DNA of 64,000 nt from JANQPX01 sp041398025 (GTDB lineage Bacteria > Pseudomonadota > Alphaproteobacteria > Geminicoccales > Geminicoccaceae). Within the stretch, counting starts at the first letter, position 1; every line of letters starts with the position of its first letter. The notes under the pieces are model-generated. The model saw only the letters and a list, made by a program, of their open reading frames with translations. It searched no databases and was not told where the DNA came from. The stretch covers positions 161,238 through 225,237 of the forward strand of contig JAWKVM010000021.1 of the NCBI GenBank assembly GCA_041398025.1, given 5' to 3'. Shown here in pieces: positions 50,097 to 58,217 of this stretch. Made by a program: the position numbers and the translations under genes.

Positions 50097-51401
50097 CTAC
50101 ATCAGGCTCGGGAGGTAGAGCGAGATTGCCGGGAAGGCCACCAGCAGGAGGACCACGACGATCTCGCAGACCAGGAACCAGACGATTCCGTGAAAGACGG
50201 TCGTGAGCGCCACGCCGTCGCCTGCGACCTGCTTGACCACGAAGGCGTTCAATCCGACCGGAGGCGTCAGCACGCCGATCTCGAGGAACTTCACCACGAG
50301 CACGCCCATCCAGATCAGGTCGAACCGCGCCGCCTCGAAGATCGGCAGGAAGACCGGCAAGGTCAGCAGCATCAGCCCGATCGGGTCGAGAAACATGCCG
50401 AGCACGACGTAGACCGCTGCGGTGGCCAGCACCAGCCAGATGCCCTCGATGCCATAGTCGACGACGCTTGCCGACAGAAAGCGGGGCACGCCGGAAAGGG
50501 CCAGGAAGTGGGTGAACAGCACCGCCGAGATCGCGATGATGAAGATCGAGCCGGTGGTGCGCACGGCGTCCGTGATGCTGTCCCGCAAGATCGAGAAATT
50601 CATCTGCCGCTGGACGAGCGCGATCAGGATGGCGGCGAAGGCGCCGACCGCGCCGGCCTCGGTCGGTGTGGCGATGCCGCCATAGATGCTGCCGATGATC
50701 GCCAGGATCAGGATCGGAATCGGCCAGACCCGCGCCAATGCCTTCCACTTTTCCCGACTTGCCGTCGATATCCGGACCCGGGGGGCGAGGGACGGATCGA
50801 GATGGCAGCGCAGCACGATCATCGCCGTGTAGAACGCCGCGGTCAGAAGGCCGGGCAGGATGCCGGCGATCAGCAGGGCGCCGATCGGCTCTTCGGCGTA
50901 CCAGCCATAGAGAATGAACAGGATGCTGGGCGGGATCAGCGCGCCCAGGGTTCCGGCCGCCGCCACCGTGCCGGTGGCGAGGGCCTTGTCATAGCCGTGC
51001 TCGAGCATCTCGGGAATGGCGATCCGGCCCATGGCGGCAGCGGTCGCGACGCTCGATCCGCACATCGCGGCAAAGCCGGCAGACGCAAGATTGGTCGCCA
51101 CGGCAAGCCCGCCCGGCAGCCAGTTGAGCCACAGCCGGGCCGCGACGTAGAGACGGCCCGTGATGCCGGCCCGGTAGCTCACGGCCCCGAGGAGAAGAAA
51201 CATCGGCACGGCCGAAAGCGACCAGCTCGCGGCGAAGTCGTAGGTCAAGGTTCCAAGCGACCCGAACGCCGCCCTCGGCCCGCGCAGCGCCCACATGCCG
51301 ACGAGCGACACCAGGCCCAGAGCGACCGCGATCGGCACCCGGATCGCCAGCAGCAGGACGACGGCGGCGATCCCGGCCGAGCCGATTTCGAGCGACGTCA
51401 C
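50097..51401 (-). CDS. dctM: TRAP transporter large permease DctM
   Basis: A 434-residue permease with about twelve membrane segments. It carries DctM features such as SVPMFLLLGAVSY-like AVPMFLLLGAVSYRAGI, AAMCGSSVATAAAMGRIAIPEM and GALIPPSILFILYG. The GTG start follows GGGGGGAGAGCAG and gives the usual N-terminal helix; the frame upstream of it is Arg-rich and unlike the family. It completes the TRAP system with dctQ and dctP, which uses a sodium or proton gradient to take up organic acids. Confidence 0.92.
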   Translation of the reverse strand: MTSLEIGSAGIAAVVLLLAIRVPIAVALGLVSLVGMWALRGPRAAFGSLGTLTYDFAASWSLSAVPMFLLLGAVSYRAGITGRLYVAARLWLNWLPGGLAVATNLASAGFAAMCGSSVATAAAMGRIAIPEMLEHGYDKALATGTVAAAGTLGALIPPSILFILYGWYAEEPIGALLIAGILPGLLTAAFYTAMIVLRCHLDPSLAPRVRISTASREKWKALARVWPIPILILAIIGSIYGGIATPTEAGAVGAFAAILIALVQRQMNFSILRDSITDAVRTTGSIFIIAISAVLFTHFLALSGVPRFLSASVVDYGIEGIWLVLATAAVYVVLGMFLDPIGLMLLTLPVFLPIFEAARFDLIWMGVLVVKFLEIGVLTPPVGLNAFVVKQVAGDGVALTTVFHGIVWFLVCEIVVVLLLVAFPAISLYLPSLM

Positions 51402-51441
51402 CTGCTCTCCCCCCGAGCGCCGCTGTCGGCCGGCATGGAGG

Positions 51442-52005
51442 TCATTCGTCGATCTCCACGTCCCGCATGGTGCGTGGCGGTGGCGGCGGTTCGTCGGCGG
51501 TCGCCGCGGCCATAAAGCGCAAGGCATGCAGGAGCAGCACGAGCATGAAGACGAGGGCGCCTGCGGGCACCAGCCAGCGCGTCGGCCAGACCAGAATCTG
51601 GTAGTAGACCGCGTCGATCATCTCGCCGGATCGGGTGCGCCTGATCGCCTCGATGCCCGCCATCCAAGTGATGACGCCGGCGAAAACGGCCGCGAGCAGG
51701 CAGGCGACGGCGTCAAGAAACAGGATCGCACGCGGGCCGAGACGGATCGTGAACAGCTCGACGATGATATGCGCGCGCGCCCGCTCGATCGCCGCGAGCG
51801 GCAGGAAGATCGCGGCGACCATGTAGTAGTGCGAGACCATCTCGAGCGTGCCGACGATCGGGCGGTTCAGCAGGTATTTCGAGAGGACATCCGCGCTGAC
51901 ATGGAGCATCATCGCCAGCACCGCGCATCCGCCGATCACGGCGAAGGTGCGCGAGACGGCCGCCAGCGCCGCCTCGAGCCCGCTTGCCAGACGATCCAGC
52001 CTCAC
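51442..52005 (-). CDS. dctQ: TRAP transporter small permease DctQ
   Basis: A 187-residue protein with four helices. DVLSKYLLNRPIVGTLEMVSHYYMVAAIFLPLA is the typical DctQ segment. The GTG start at 52005 lies 2 bp after the dctP stop. It ends about 40 bp before dctM. The C-terminus has a poly-Pro cytoplasmic tail. Confidence 0.88.
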   Translation of the reverse strand: MRLDRLASGLEAALAAVSRTFAVIGGCAVLAMMLHVSADVLSKYLLNRPIVGTLEMVSHYYMVAAIFLPLAAIERARAHIIVELFTIRLGPRAILFLDAVACLLAAVFAGVITWMAGIEAIRRTRSGEMIDAVYYQILVWPTRWLVPAGALVFMLVLLLHALRFMAAATADEPPPPPRTMRDVEIDE

Positions 52006-52007
52006 CC

Positions 52008-53105
52008 CTACTCCGCTGGCATCTTGGAGAAGATCTCGCGATCCAGCGCCGCGGCATAGGCGGCTTCGTCCGCACCGACCTCGGCGACGATGCCGGTCCA
52101 CTTGTCGAGGAGCGCGTCGTAGCGGTCGAACAGGCCGTCCGCGTCCTCGACGCCGGCCTCCTTGGCCTTGGCGACGATCCTTCCGACCTCCGCCGCCCGG
52201 AAATCGGCGAGTGCCTTGGCCATGTCCTCGCCGAGCGGATAGACGGCCGCCCCGCCCTCGCGCGCGGCGGCCAGGGCATCGGCGCTGCCCTTGGCATAGG
52301 CGAAGGTCATCTCGGCGAGGGTCTTGCCGAGACCGTCGATCAGGATGGCGCGCTCCTCAGCCGAGAGCTCGTCCCAGACATATGCGTTGACGGCGAAATG
52401 CAGCAGCCCGCCGATCGCGCCAAGCGGATCCTCGATCAGATCGGTGGTCACCTCGGCGAGATTGTTGGTTCGGAGCCAGTCGAACGGCGCTGCGGCGCAG
52501 TCGATCTGGCCGCGCTGCAGCCCCTCATAGACCTCGTCGCTGGTCAGGTTCACCGGCACCATGCCGAAGGTGGTCGCGATCAAGGACAGCGATCCGACCG
52601 CCCGCACCTTGACCCCTGCCGCATCCGCCATCGACTTGACCGGCCGGTTGCATAGGAGCTGGAAGCTCGGCACGGCGAAGCTCATCATCGGCACGGCGTT
52701 CACCTCCCGAAGCTCGGCGGTGCAGCCCGCGCAATCGAGATTGACCATCTCGTTCATCGCGCCGACGAGAACCTTCGGGTCCGCCACCATGAGCTCGGCG
52801 AGCAGCGATTCGACCTTGAGTTCGCTCGGATCATAGACCGGGTTGAGCATGCCGGTGTCGGCAAGTCCGTCGCGGAGATTGCTCAACAGCGCCTTGCCGC
52901 CGCCGAGCGCGCCCGCGACGAACATCTGGAAGTCCAGCTCGCCGCCGGTCTTGTCGCGGATACCGGCGAAATAGCCCTCCATGGCCTTGTTGACCGGATG
53001 AGCCGGCGGCAGGTGGTTGGAGTAAGTCAGTTCGCGTGCGCAGACCTGGCCGATCGCAAGGGCGAATATCGCCCCCGTCAGCAGACCTGATTTCAACATG
53101 GACAT
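52008..53105 (-). CDS. dctP: TRAP transporter substrate-binding protein DctP
   Basis: A 365-residue periplasmic protein with a signal peptide (cleavage near VCA-REL). It has the DctP/TAXI-type pattern ELTYSNHLPPAHPVNKAMEGYFAGI, GGGKALLSNLRDGLADTGML and LLHFAVNAYVWDELSAEERAILIDG. Two cysteines occur in NLDCAGCTAELRE, unusual for the family. It is transcribed after the two amidohydrolase genes, so it is probably their substrate importer. The ligand is likely an organic acid or lactone. Confidence 0.9.
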   Translation of the reverse strand: MSMLKSGLLTGAIFALAIGQVCARELTYSNHLPPAHPVNKAMEGYFAGIRDKTGGELDFQMFVAGALGGGKALLSNLRDGLADTGMLNPVYDPSELKVESLLAELMVADPKVLVGAMNEMVNLDCAGCTAELREVNAVPMMSFAVPSFQLLCNRPVKSMADAAGVKVRAVGSLSLIATTFGMVPVNLTSDEVYEGLQRGQIDCAAAPFDWLRTNNLAEVTTDLIEDPLGAIGGLLHFAVNAYVWDELSAEERAILIDGLGKTLAEMTFAYAKGSADALAAAREGGAAVYPLGEDMAKALADFRAAEVGRIVAKAKEAGVEDADGLFDRYDALLDKWTGIVAEVGADEAAYAAALDREIFSKMPAE

Positions 53106-53138
53106 CGCTTCTGCCTCCCTGTCTTGATGATGTTGGCT

Positions 53139-54005
53139 TCAAAAGCCGTAGAGGGCCGCCGGATTGACCGTCAGGATGCGGTTTCTCGTCGCTTCGTCCG
53201 GCACCCAGTCGGCGAGGAGGTCGACCAGATCGCCGTCATTCGGCATGGTGCGGTCATTCATGTTCACATGCGGCCAGTCCGTGCCCCAGACCATCCGCTC
53301 CGGCGCGTGCGCCACCAGCGCATGGGCGAGCGGCGTCACGCTGGGATAGCCGGGCTCCTCCTGGGTGCAGCGCATCGGGCCGGAGAGCTTCACCCAGACC
53401 CGTCCCGTATCCAGCATGTCGAGCACGCGCTTGAAGGCGGGCTGATCCGTGCCGCCGGCTGCCGGCACGTTGGCGAAGTGATCGAGGACGATCGCCTCGT
53501 TCGGCATCCTCAACAGCGTGTCGGAGGTTTCCAGGATTTCGTCCCCACGGGGGTAGAACTGGACATGCAAGCCGACCTCCGCCGCCTCTGCCGCCATGCG
53601 CGGGTTGATCTTCGGCAGCCCGCCGCCATGGGACGGCCCGACGAAGCGAAGCCCGCGCACACCCAGATCGCGAAGCTCGGCCATCTCCTCCTGGGTCGTG
53701 GTTTCCTTCAGCAGGGCGACGCCGCGAAACCGGTCGGGATGGGCCGCGAGCACGTCCCGAAGATGGGTCGTGTCGGTGCCGTAGCCGCCTCCGCTGACGA
53801 GAACGGCATAGTGCAGGCCGAGCACGTCCTGAAGTGCGAGATAGGTCTCGGGCAGCATGTCGTCCGAGACATATTTGCTGGTCGGACTGAGCGGATATTT
53901 CGACGCCGGACCGAACAGATGCATGTGGGTATCGACCGATCCAGGCGGCAGCTTCAGCTTCGGTTTTTTCGGGTTGGGGTCGGGTGGCTGAGTATGTACG
54001 GGCAT
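53139..54005 (-). CDS. amidohydrolase_2 family hydrolase (2-pyrone-4,6-dicarboxylate lactonase-like)
   Basis: A 288-residue TIM-barrel metal hydrolase. The opening VDTHMHLFGPASKYPLSPTSKY has the HxH motif and closely follows LigI-type lactonases; IVLDHFANVP and VWGTDWPHVNMNDRTMPNDGD supply the later His and the catalytic Asp. The ATG at 54005 follows GAGGAGACAACG. It is 17 bp from the second amidohydrolase gene. A lactonase or decarboxylase acting on an aromatic ring-cleavage product is likely; the true substrate is unknown. Confidence 0.88.
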   Translation of the reverse strand: MPVHTQPPDPNPKKPKLKLPPGSVDTHMHLFGPASKYPLSPTSKYVSDDMLPETYLALQDVLGLHYAVLVSGGGYGTDTTHLRDVLAAHPDRFRGVALLKETTTQEEMAELRDLGVRGLRFVGPSHGGGLPKINPRMAAEAAEVGLHVQFYPRGDEILETSDTLLRMPNEAIVLDHFANVPAAGGTDQPAFKRVLDMLDTGRVWVKLSGPMRCTQEEPGYPSVTPLAHALVAHAPERMVWGTDWPHVNMNDRTMPNDGDLVDLLADWVPDEATRNRILTVNPAALYGF

Positions 54006-54022
54006 GATCGTTGTCTCCTCCG

Positions 54023-54853
54023 TTAGTTCGCGGAAGCCCCGCTGCCGAAATAAAGTTCCAGCGCGTTCAGGCCGAGGATACGGCGGCGGTCTTCGGCGTC
54101 GGGAACCGCGCCCAGAAACCAGTCCAGCGTGCTCTGATAGGTGGTCGTCTCCTCGCCGACGAAGGGGCAGTCGCTGCCCCAGACCAGGCGGGTGTTGCCG
54201 GTCTGGCGGATCAGCTCCTGCAGATAGCCGCTCGAGGCCGGGCCGAGGCGGGCATGGCCGGAGGCCTTCACCCAGGTACGGCCATTCTCCATCGTCTTGA
54301 GGAGCGTGCGAAAGCCTTCGCTCTCGATGCCCTTCTCCGGGTCCGGCCGGCCGAGATGGTCGACCACCAGCTTCACCCCCGACGCCTCGAAGATCGGCAG
54401 GAGGTCCGGCAGATCCCGCCCCTCGCAATGGAGGTGGATGTGCCAGCCCTGATCGCGGATGCGCCGGAACATCCGGCGATAGGCGAAGCCGGTGATGTCG
54501 GGCATCCGCTCCAGCCCGATCATGTGCATGCGCACGCCGACGATGCCGTCCCTCGCCATGAAGTCGAGAACATAGCGCTCGACGCCGGGATCGAGGATCA
54601 CCGTGCCGCGAAAGCGCAGCTTGCCCCGGATCGAATCGATCAGATAGTCATTATAGTCCGCCCAGGGGCTCGCCGCCGCCAGCACCGCGGCGCCGACCCC
54701 GTGCCGGTCGAGGACCGAGATGTAGTCGTCGAGGGTGAAGTCGTAGTCGGGCGCATGGCGCGGCTTGTCGCGAAGCGGCATATCAGCGGTGAAGATGTGG
54801 GCATGGCAATCGACGATCAGCTCATCCGCCCCGAGGGGCCCTTCGACGTTCAT
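54023..54853 (-). CDS. amidohydrolase_2 family hydrolase
   Basis: A 276-residue TIM-barrel hydrolase with HxH in VDCHAHIFTADMPL, HIHLHCEGRD, KLVVDHLGRPD and LVWGSDCPFVGEE (catalytic Asp). It is a divergent relative of the downstream enzyme, so the two probably act on successive or related intermediates. It lies between tctC (22 bp) and the lactonase-like gene (17 bp), inside an operon that has both a TTT and a TRAP transporter. Confidence 0.88.
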   Translation of the reverse strand: MNVEGPLGADELIVDCHAHIFTADMPLRDKPRHAPDYDFTLDDYISVLDRHGVGAAVLAAASPWADYNDYLIDSIRGKLRFRGTVILDPGVERYVLDFMARDGIVGVRMHMIGLERMPDITGFAYRRMFRRIRDQGWHIHLHCEGRDLPDLLPIFEASGVKLVVDHLGRPDPEKGIESEGFRTLLKTMENGRTWVKASGHARLGPASSGYLQELIRQTGNTRLVWGSDCPFVGEETTTYQSTLDWFLGAVPDAEDRRRILGLNALELYFGSGASAN

Positions 54854-54875
54854 CTCGATCCTCTCCCCTGCCCGC

Positions 54876-55892
54876 TCAGCGCTTCTCGATGCCGGCGCTC
54901 TCGATCACCCCGGCCCATTGCTCGCGATCCTGCTCGAAGCGTGCGGCCATCTCCTCGGGCGTGAGGGGCTGGGCGCGGATCGCCAGCTCCTTGAATTTTT
55001 CCTGGATCTCCGGCATGGCGGCGACCTCGGCGATAGCGTCGTGCAGCGTCGCGATCACCGGCTCGGGCACGCCTGCCAGCGTGTAGAGCGCGTTCCAGCC
55101 CGAAACCTCGTAGCCGTCGACCCCTGCCTCCTGCACGGTCGGCACCTCCGCAAGCGCCGGGTTGCGCTCGCTGCCGGTGGTCGCGATCGTCCGCACCTGC
55201 TTGCCCTCGAGCGCGCCCGAAAAGGCGGTCGGCGATTCGAAGGCGAGATCGAGCTCGCCGCGGATCAGCGCCGCCAGGATGTCCGGCGAGGTGCGATAGG
55301 GGATGATGTTGACGTCGATGCCGGTGACCGAGCGGAAATACTCCGCCGCCAGGTTCTGGGTGCTGCCCGGATTGACCGTGCCGATATTGACCGCACCCGG
55401 ATTGTCCTTGGCGTAGGCCAGGAAGTCGTCCAGCGTCTGGACAGTCGACTCCGCGCCGACGAACAGGCCGAGATCGAACCAGGCCAGCGTCGAGATCGGC
55501 GCGAACTGGGCCTGCGGATCGTAGCCGAGGCTTTCGAACAGCGAGACCGCGATGGTCGTGCCGTTGGACATGACGATCAGCGAATGGCCGTCGGGCTCGG
55601 CGTTCAGGAGCTCGTTGGCCGCGGCGACGCCGCCGGCACCCGGATGGTTCTCGACCACGAACTGCTGGCCGAGCATGGCCGAGAGCTTCTCGCCGGCAAG
55701 GCGCATGGTGATGTCGGCAAGGCCGCCCGGCCCGAACGGCACGATGATGCGGACCGGCTTGGCCGGATAGTCCGTCTGGGCCGAGGTGGGCCCCGAGGGG
55801 ATGGCGAGCGCCATGCCGGCGGCGAGCAGGCTGGCGGTCACCAGCCTCCGGCCAAGGGACGGCAGAAGGCGGTGCTGGTGAGGTGCTGGCAT
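54876..55892 (-). CDS. tctC: tripartite tricarboxylate transporter substrate-binding protein TctC
   Basis: A 338-residue periplasmic protein of the Bug/TctC family. Signal peptide to about residue 39 (SAQ-TDY). It has YPAKPVRIIVPFGPGGLADITMRLAGEKLSAMLGQQFVVENHPGAGG (shown here by its first residues YPAKPVRIIVPFGPGG), a strict family marker. ATG 55892 follows CAGGGAGGACCGACC. It is 32 bp downstream of tctA. Bug proteins bind carboxylates and related small acids. Confidence 0.92.
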   Translation of the reverse strand: MPAPHQHRLLPSLGRRLVTASLLAAGMALAIPSGPTSAQTDYPAKPVRIIVPFGPGGLADITMRLAGEKLSAMLGQQFVVENHPGAGGVAAANELLNAEPDGHSLIVMSNGTTIAVSLFESLGYDPQAQFAPISTLAWFDLGLFVGAESTVQTLDDFLAYAKDNPGAVNIGTVNPGSTQNLAAEYFRSVTGIDVNIIPYRTSPDILAALIRGELDLAFESPTAFSGALEGKQVRTIATTGSERNPALAEVPTVQEAGVDGYEVSGWNALYTLAGVPEPVIATLHDAIAEVAAMPEIQEKFKELAIRAQPLTPEEMAARFEQDREQWAGVIESAGIEKR

Positions 55893-55924
55893 GGTCGGTC
55901 CTCCCTGGTTCGTTTCGGATCGGG

Positions 55925-57457
55925 TCATTCGTTGGTGCCGCGCGCGGCCGCGCCGAAGCGGCCGAGGCGGCGCAGAGCATCCCGCACCGGCCCCATCGAG
56001 AGCAGCAGCACGAGAAGCGTCAGGACGAGAAAGGCAAGGCTCACCGGCCGGGTCAGGAACACCGAGAGATCGCCGCGCGACAGCAGCAGGGTCCGGCGAA
56101 AATGCTCCTCCAGCAGCGGGCCGAGCACGAAACCCAGCAAGAGCGGCGCCGGCGAGAAGTCGAACTTGGTCATGGCGAAGCCAACGAGGCCGAAGGCGAG
56201 CGCCATCAGCACGTCGAACGCGCTGTTGTTCACGCTGTAGACGCCGATGCAGATGAAGAACAACATCGCTGGATAGAGCAGATGGTAGGGGATGGTCAAA
56301 AGGCGAACCCAGACGCCGATCAGCGGAATGTTCAGGATCAGCAGAATGACATTGCCGATCCAGAAGCTGGCGACCACGCCCCAGAACAGCTCCGGCCGAT
56401 CCAGGATGAGCTGCGGTCCGGGCGTGATGCCGTGGATCAGCATGCCGCCCAGCATCACCGCCATGATCGCGTCGCCAGGAATACCGAGGGTCAGCGTCGG
56501 GATGAACGCGGCCTGCACCGAGGAGTTGTTCGCCGCCTCGGGCGAGGAGACGCCTTCGATCGCGCCCTTGCCGAAGATCGACGGGTCCTCGGCCAGCCGC
56601 TTTTCCGTGGCGTAGGACATGAAGGTCGCGATCGTCGGACCCGTGCCCGGCAGGATGCCGACGATGGCGCCGATCACCGAGCCGCGCCCGGCGGACGGCC
56701 AGAAGCGCCGCATGTCCTCACGCGTCGGCAGCAGCGAGCGCAGGGTGATCGCGCGCGGGTCGACGACGACATGGTCGCCGCGGGAGAGATTGACCAGGAT
56801 CTCGGAGATGCCGAACAGGCCCATGGCGAGCGCCACCAGGCTGATGCCGTCGGACATCGAGATGAAGCCGAAGGTGTAGCGCGCCGTGCCCGAGCTGATG
56901 TCGGTGCCGACCAGCCCGAGGAGAATGCCGACCGCGACCATGGCAACCCCCTTGAGCAGCGAGCCGCTGGAGAGCGTCGAGGCGGCGACCAGCGCCAGCA
57001 CCATGATCGAGAAATATTCAGCCGAGGAGAAGCTGATCGCCACATCGGCGAGCATCGGCGCGAACGCGATCATCAGCAGGATCGAGAAGCTGCCGCCGAG
57101 AAAGGACGCGATCGTGGTCAGGAACAGCGCCACGCCGGCCCGGCCCTGCTGGGCCATCGGGTAGCCGTCGAGGCAGGTGATCGCGGCAGGCGCGCTGCCC
57201 GGCAGGTTCAGCAGGATCGATGCCGTCGAGCTGCCGTATTGGGCACCGTAGAAGATGCCCGCCAGCATGATGATCGCCGCGACCGGATCCAGATAGAAGG
57301 TCAGCGGCAGGCACATCGAGATGGTCGCCAGCGCACCGATCCCCGGCAGCACGCCGACGAAGGTGCCGAGCGTCACGCCGAACAGACAGAAAAACAGGTT
57401 CTCGAACGAGAGCGCCGTCTGAAAGCCAAGGCCGAGATTAGAAAGCGTCTCCGGCAT
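55925..57457 (-). CDS. tctA: tripartite tricarboxylate transporter large permease TctA
   Basis: A 510-residue permease with about eleven helices. It has the duplicated TctA motif GTFVGVLPGIGALATISMCLPL and GAIVGILPGTGPTIATFMSYA. The ATG at 57457 (MPETLSNLGLGF) gives the usual family start; a GTG 15 bases upstream is possible. It follows tctB after about 110 bp. The system is driven by an ion gradient. Confidence 0.92.
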   Translation of the reverse strand: MPETLSNLGLGFQTALSFENLFFCLFGVTLGTFVGVLPGIGALATISMCLPLTFYLDPVAAIIMLAGIFYGAQYGSSTASILLNLPGSAPAAITCLDGYPMAQQGRAGVALFLTTIASFLGGSFSILLMIAFAPMLADVAISFSSAEYFSIMVLALVAASTLSSGSLLKGVAMVAVGILLGLVGTDISSGTARYTFGFISMSDGISLVALAMGLFGISEILVNLSRGDHVVVDPRAITLRSLLPTREDMRRFWPSAGRGSVIGAIVGILPGTGPTIATFMSYATEKRLAEDPSIFGKGAIEGVSSPEAANNSSVQAAFIPTLTLGIPGDAIMAVMLGGMLIHGITPGPQLILDRPELFWGVVASFWIGNVILLILNIPLIGVWVRLLTIPYHLLYPAMLFFICIGVYSVNNSAFDVLMALAFGLVGFAMTKFDFSPAPLLLGFVLGPLLEEHFRRTLLLSRGDLSVFLTRPVSLAFLVLTLLVLLLSMGPVRDALRRLGRFGAAARGTNE

Positions 57458-57565
57458 CAGTGGATTGTCCACCTCACGGAGCTCAGGCCGTCCTTGCCCG
57501 GCTCGACGGTATGCCGCCAGGTTTGTGGGAGTATGAGACCGTCGTGTTTGCTGCAGGACACGCCG

Positions 57566-58018
57566 TCAGCGTCCGATCAAGGTAAGCGGCATGTGCAGGC
57601 CGGCGATGAAGATCAGGTAGCCGGCGGCGCAGATCGCGGTCGCCAGGAGAAGGAGAGCCACCGGCCGAAACGGCGCCTTGGCCAGAGAGGCGATCAGGAT
57701 CATGGCGAAGGTCGCCGGCGCCAGCCCCGCACGATCGATCAGGAGCGCCCAGGCGATCACGCCGAGGGAGATGAAGATCAGCGGCCGCCATTGCAGATCA
57801 CGCCGGACCGGCGCCGCCGCCAGCGCTTCCGCAGCACTGGCGAGAGCGAGCAGAATGATCGCAATCGAGGTGGCAACGGGAAAAAAACCCGGCCCCATCC
57901 TCTGGATGCCGCCGATCCGATAGTCGAGCCCCACGAGCAGCGCTGCCGCACCGAAGACGGCAATGACGGCACAGGCGATGATGTCGGCCGATCGCGGTCT
58001 GAAGCGCCCCCTCGTCAT
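57566..58018 (-). CDS. tctB: tripartite tricarboxylate transporter small permease TctB
   Basis: A 150-residue protein with four helices, RMGPGFFPVATSIAIILLALASAAEAL being the family-typical PGFFP loop and second helix. ATG 58018 follows CCAAGGGAGGACG. It is the first gene of the operon and is divergent from the LysR-kinase fusion gene with a 200-bp intergenic region. Confidence 0.88.
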   Translation of the reverse strand: MTRGRFRPRSADIIACAVIAVFGAAALLVGLDYRIGGIQRMGPGFFPVATSIAIILLALASAAEALAAAPVRRDLQWRPLIFISLGVIAWALLIDRAGLAPATFAMILIASLAKAPFRPVALLLLATAICAAGYLIFIAGLHMPLTLIGR

Positions 58019-58217
58019 CGTCCTCCCTTGGTCTGCCTGGCCAGCCTGTCGGCCGTGCCTTTGTTTATGACCCTGCAGGCGCAGGAATGCGGCATGTTCT
58101 GCTCTTGTTCCTTTCATGCTACCGCACATGGCGCTCGCCCGAAAATCGAAAGAGACGACTCTCTGATAAGCTCCTGCTAATATTGTGGGACAGAAGATGC
58201 GATCCGGAGTCGTCCCG

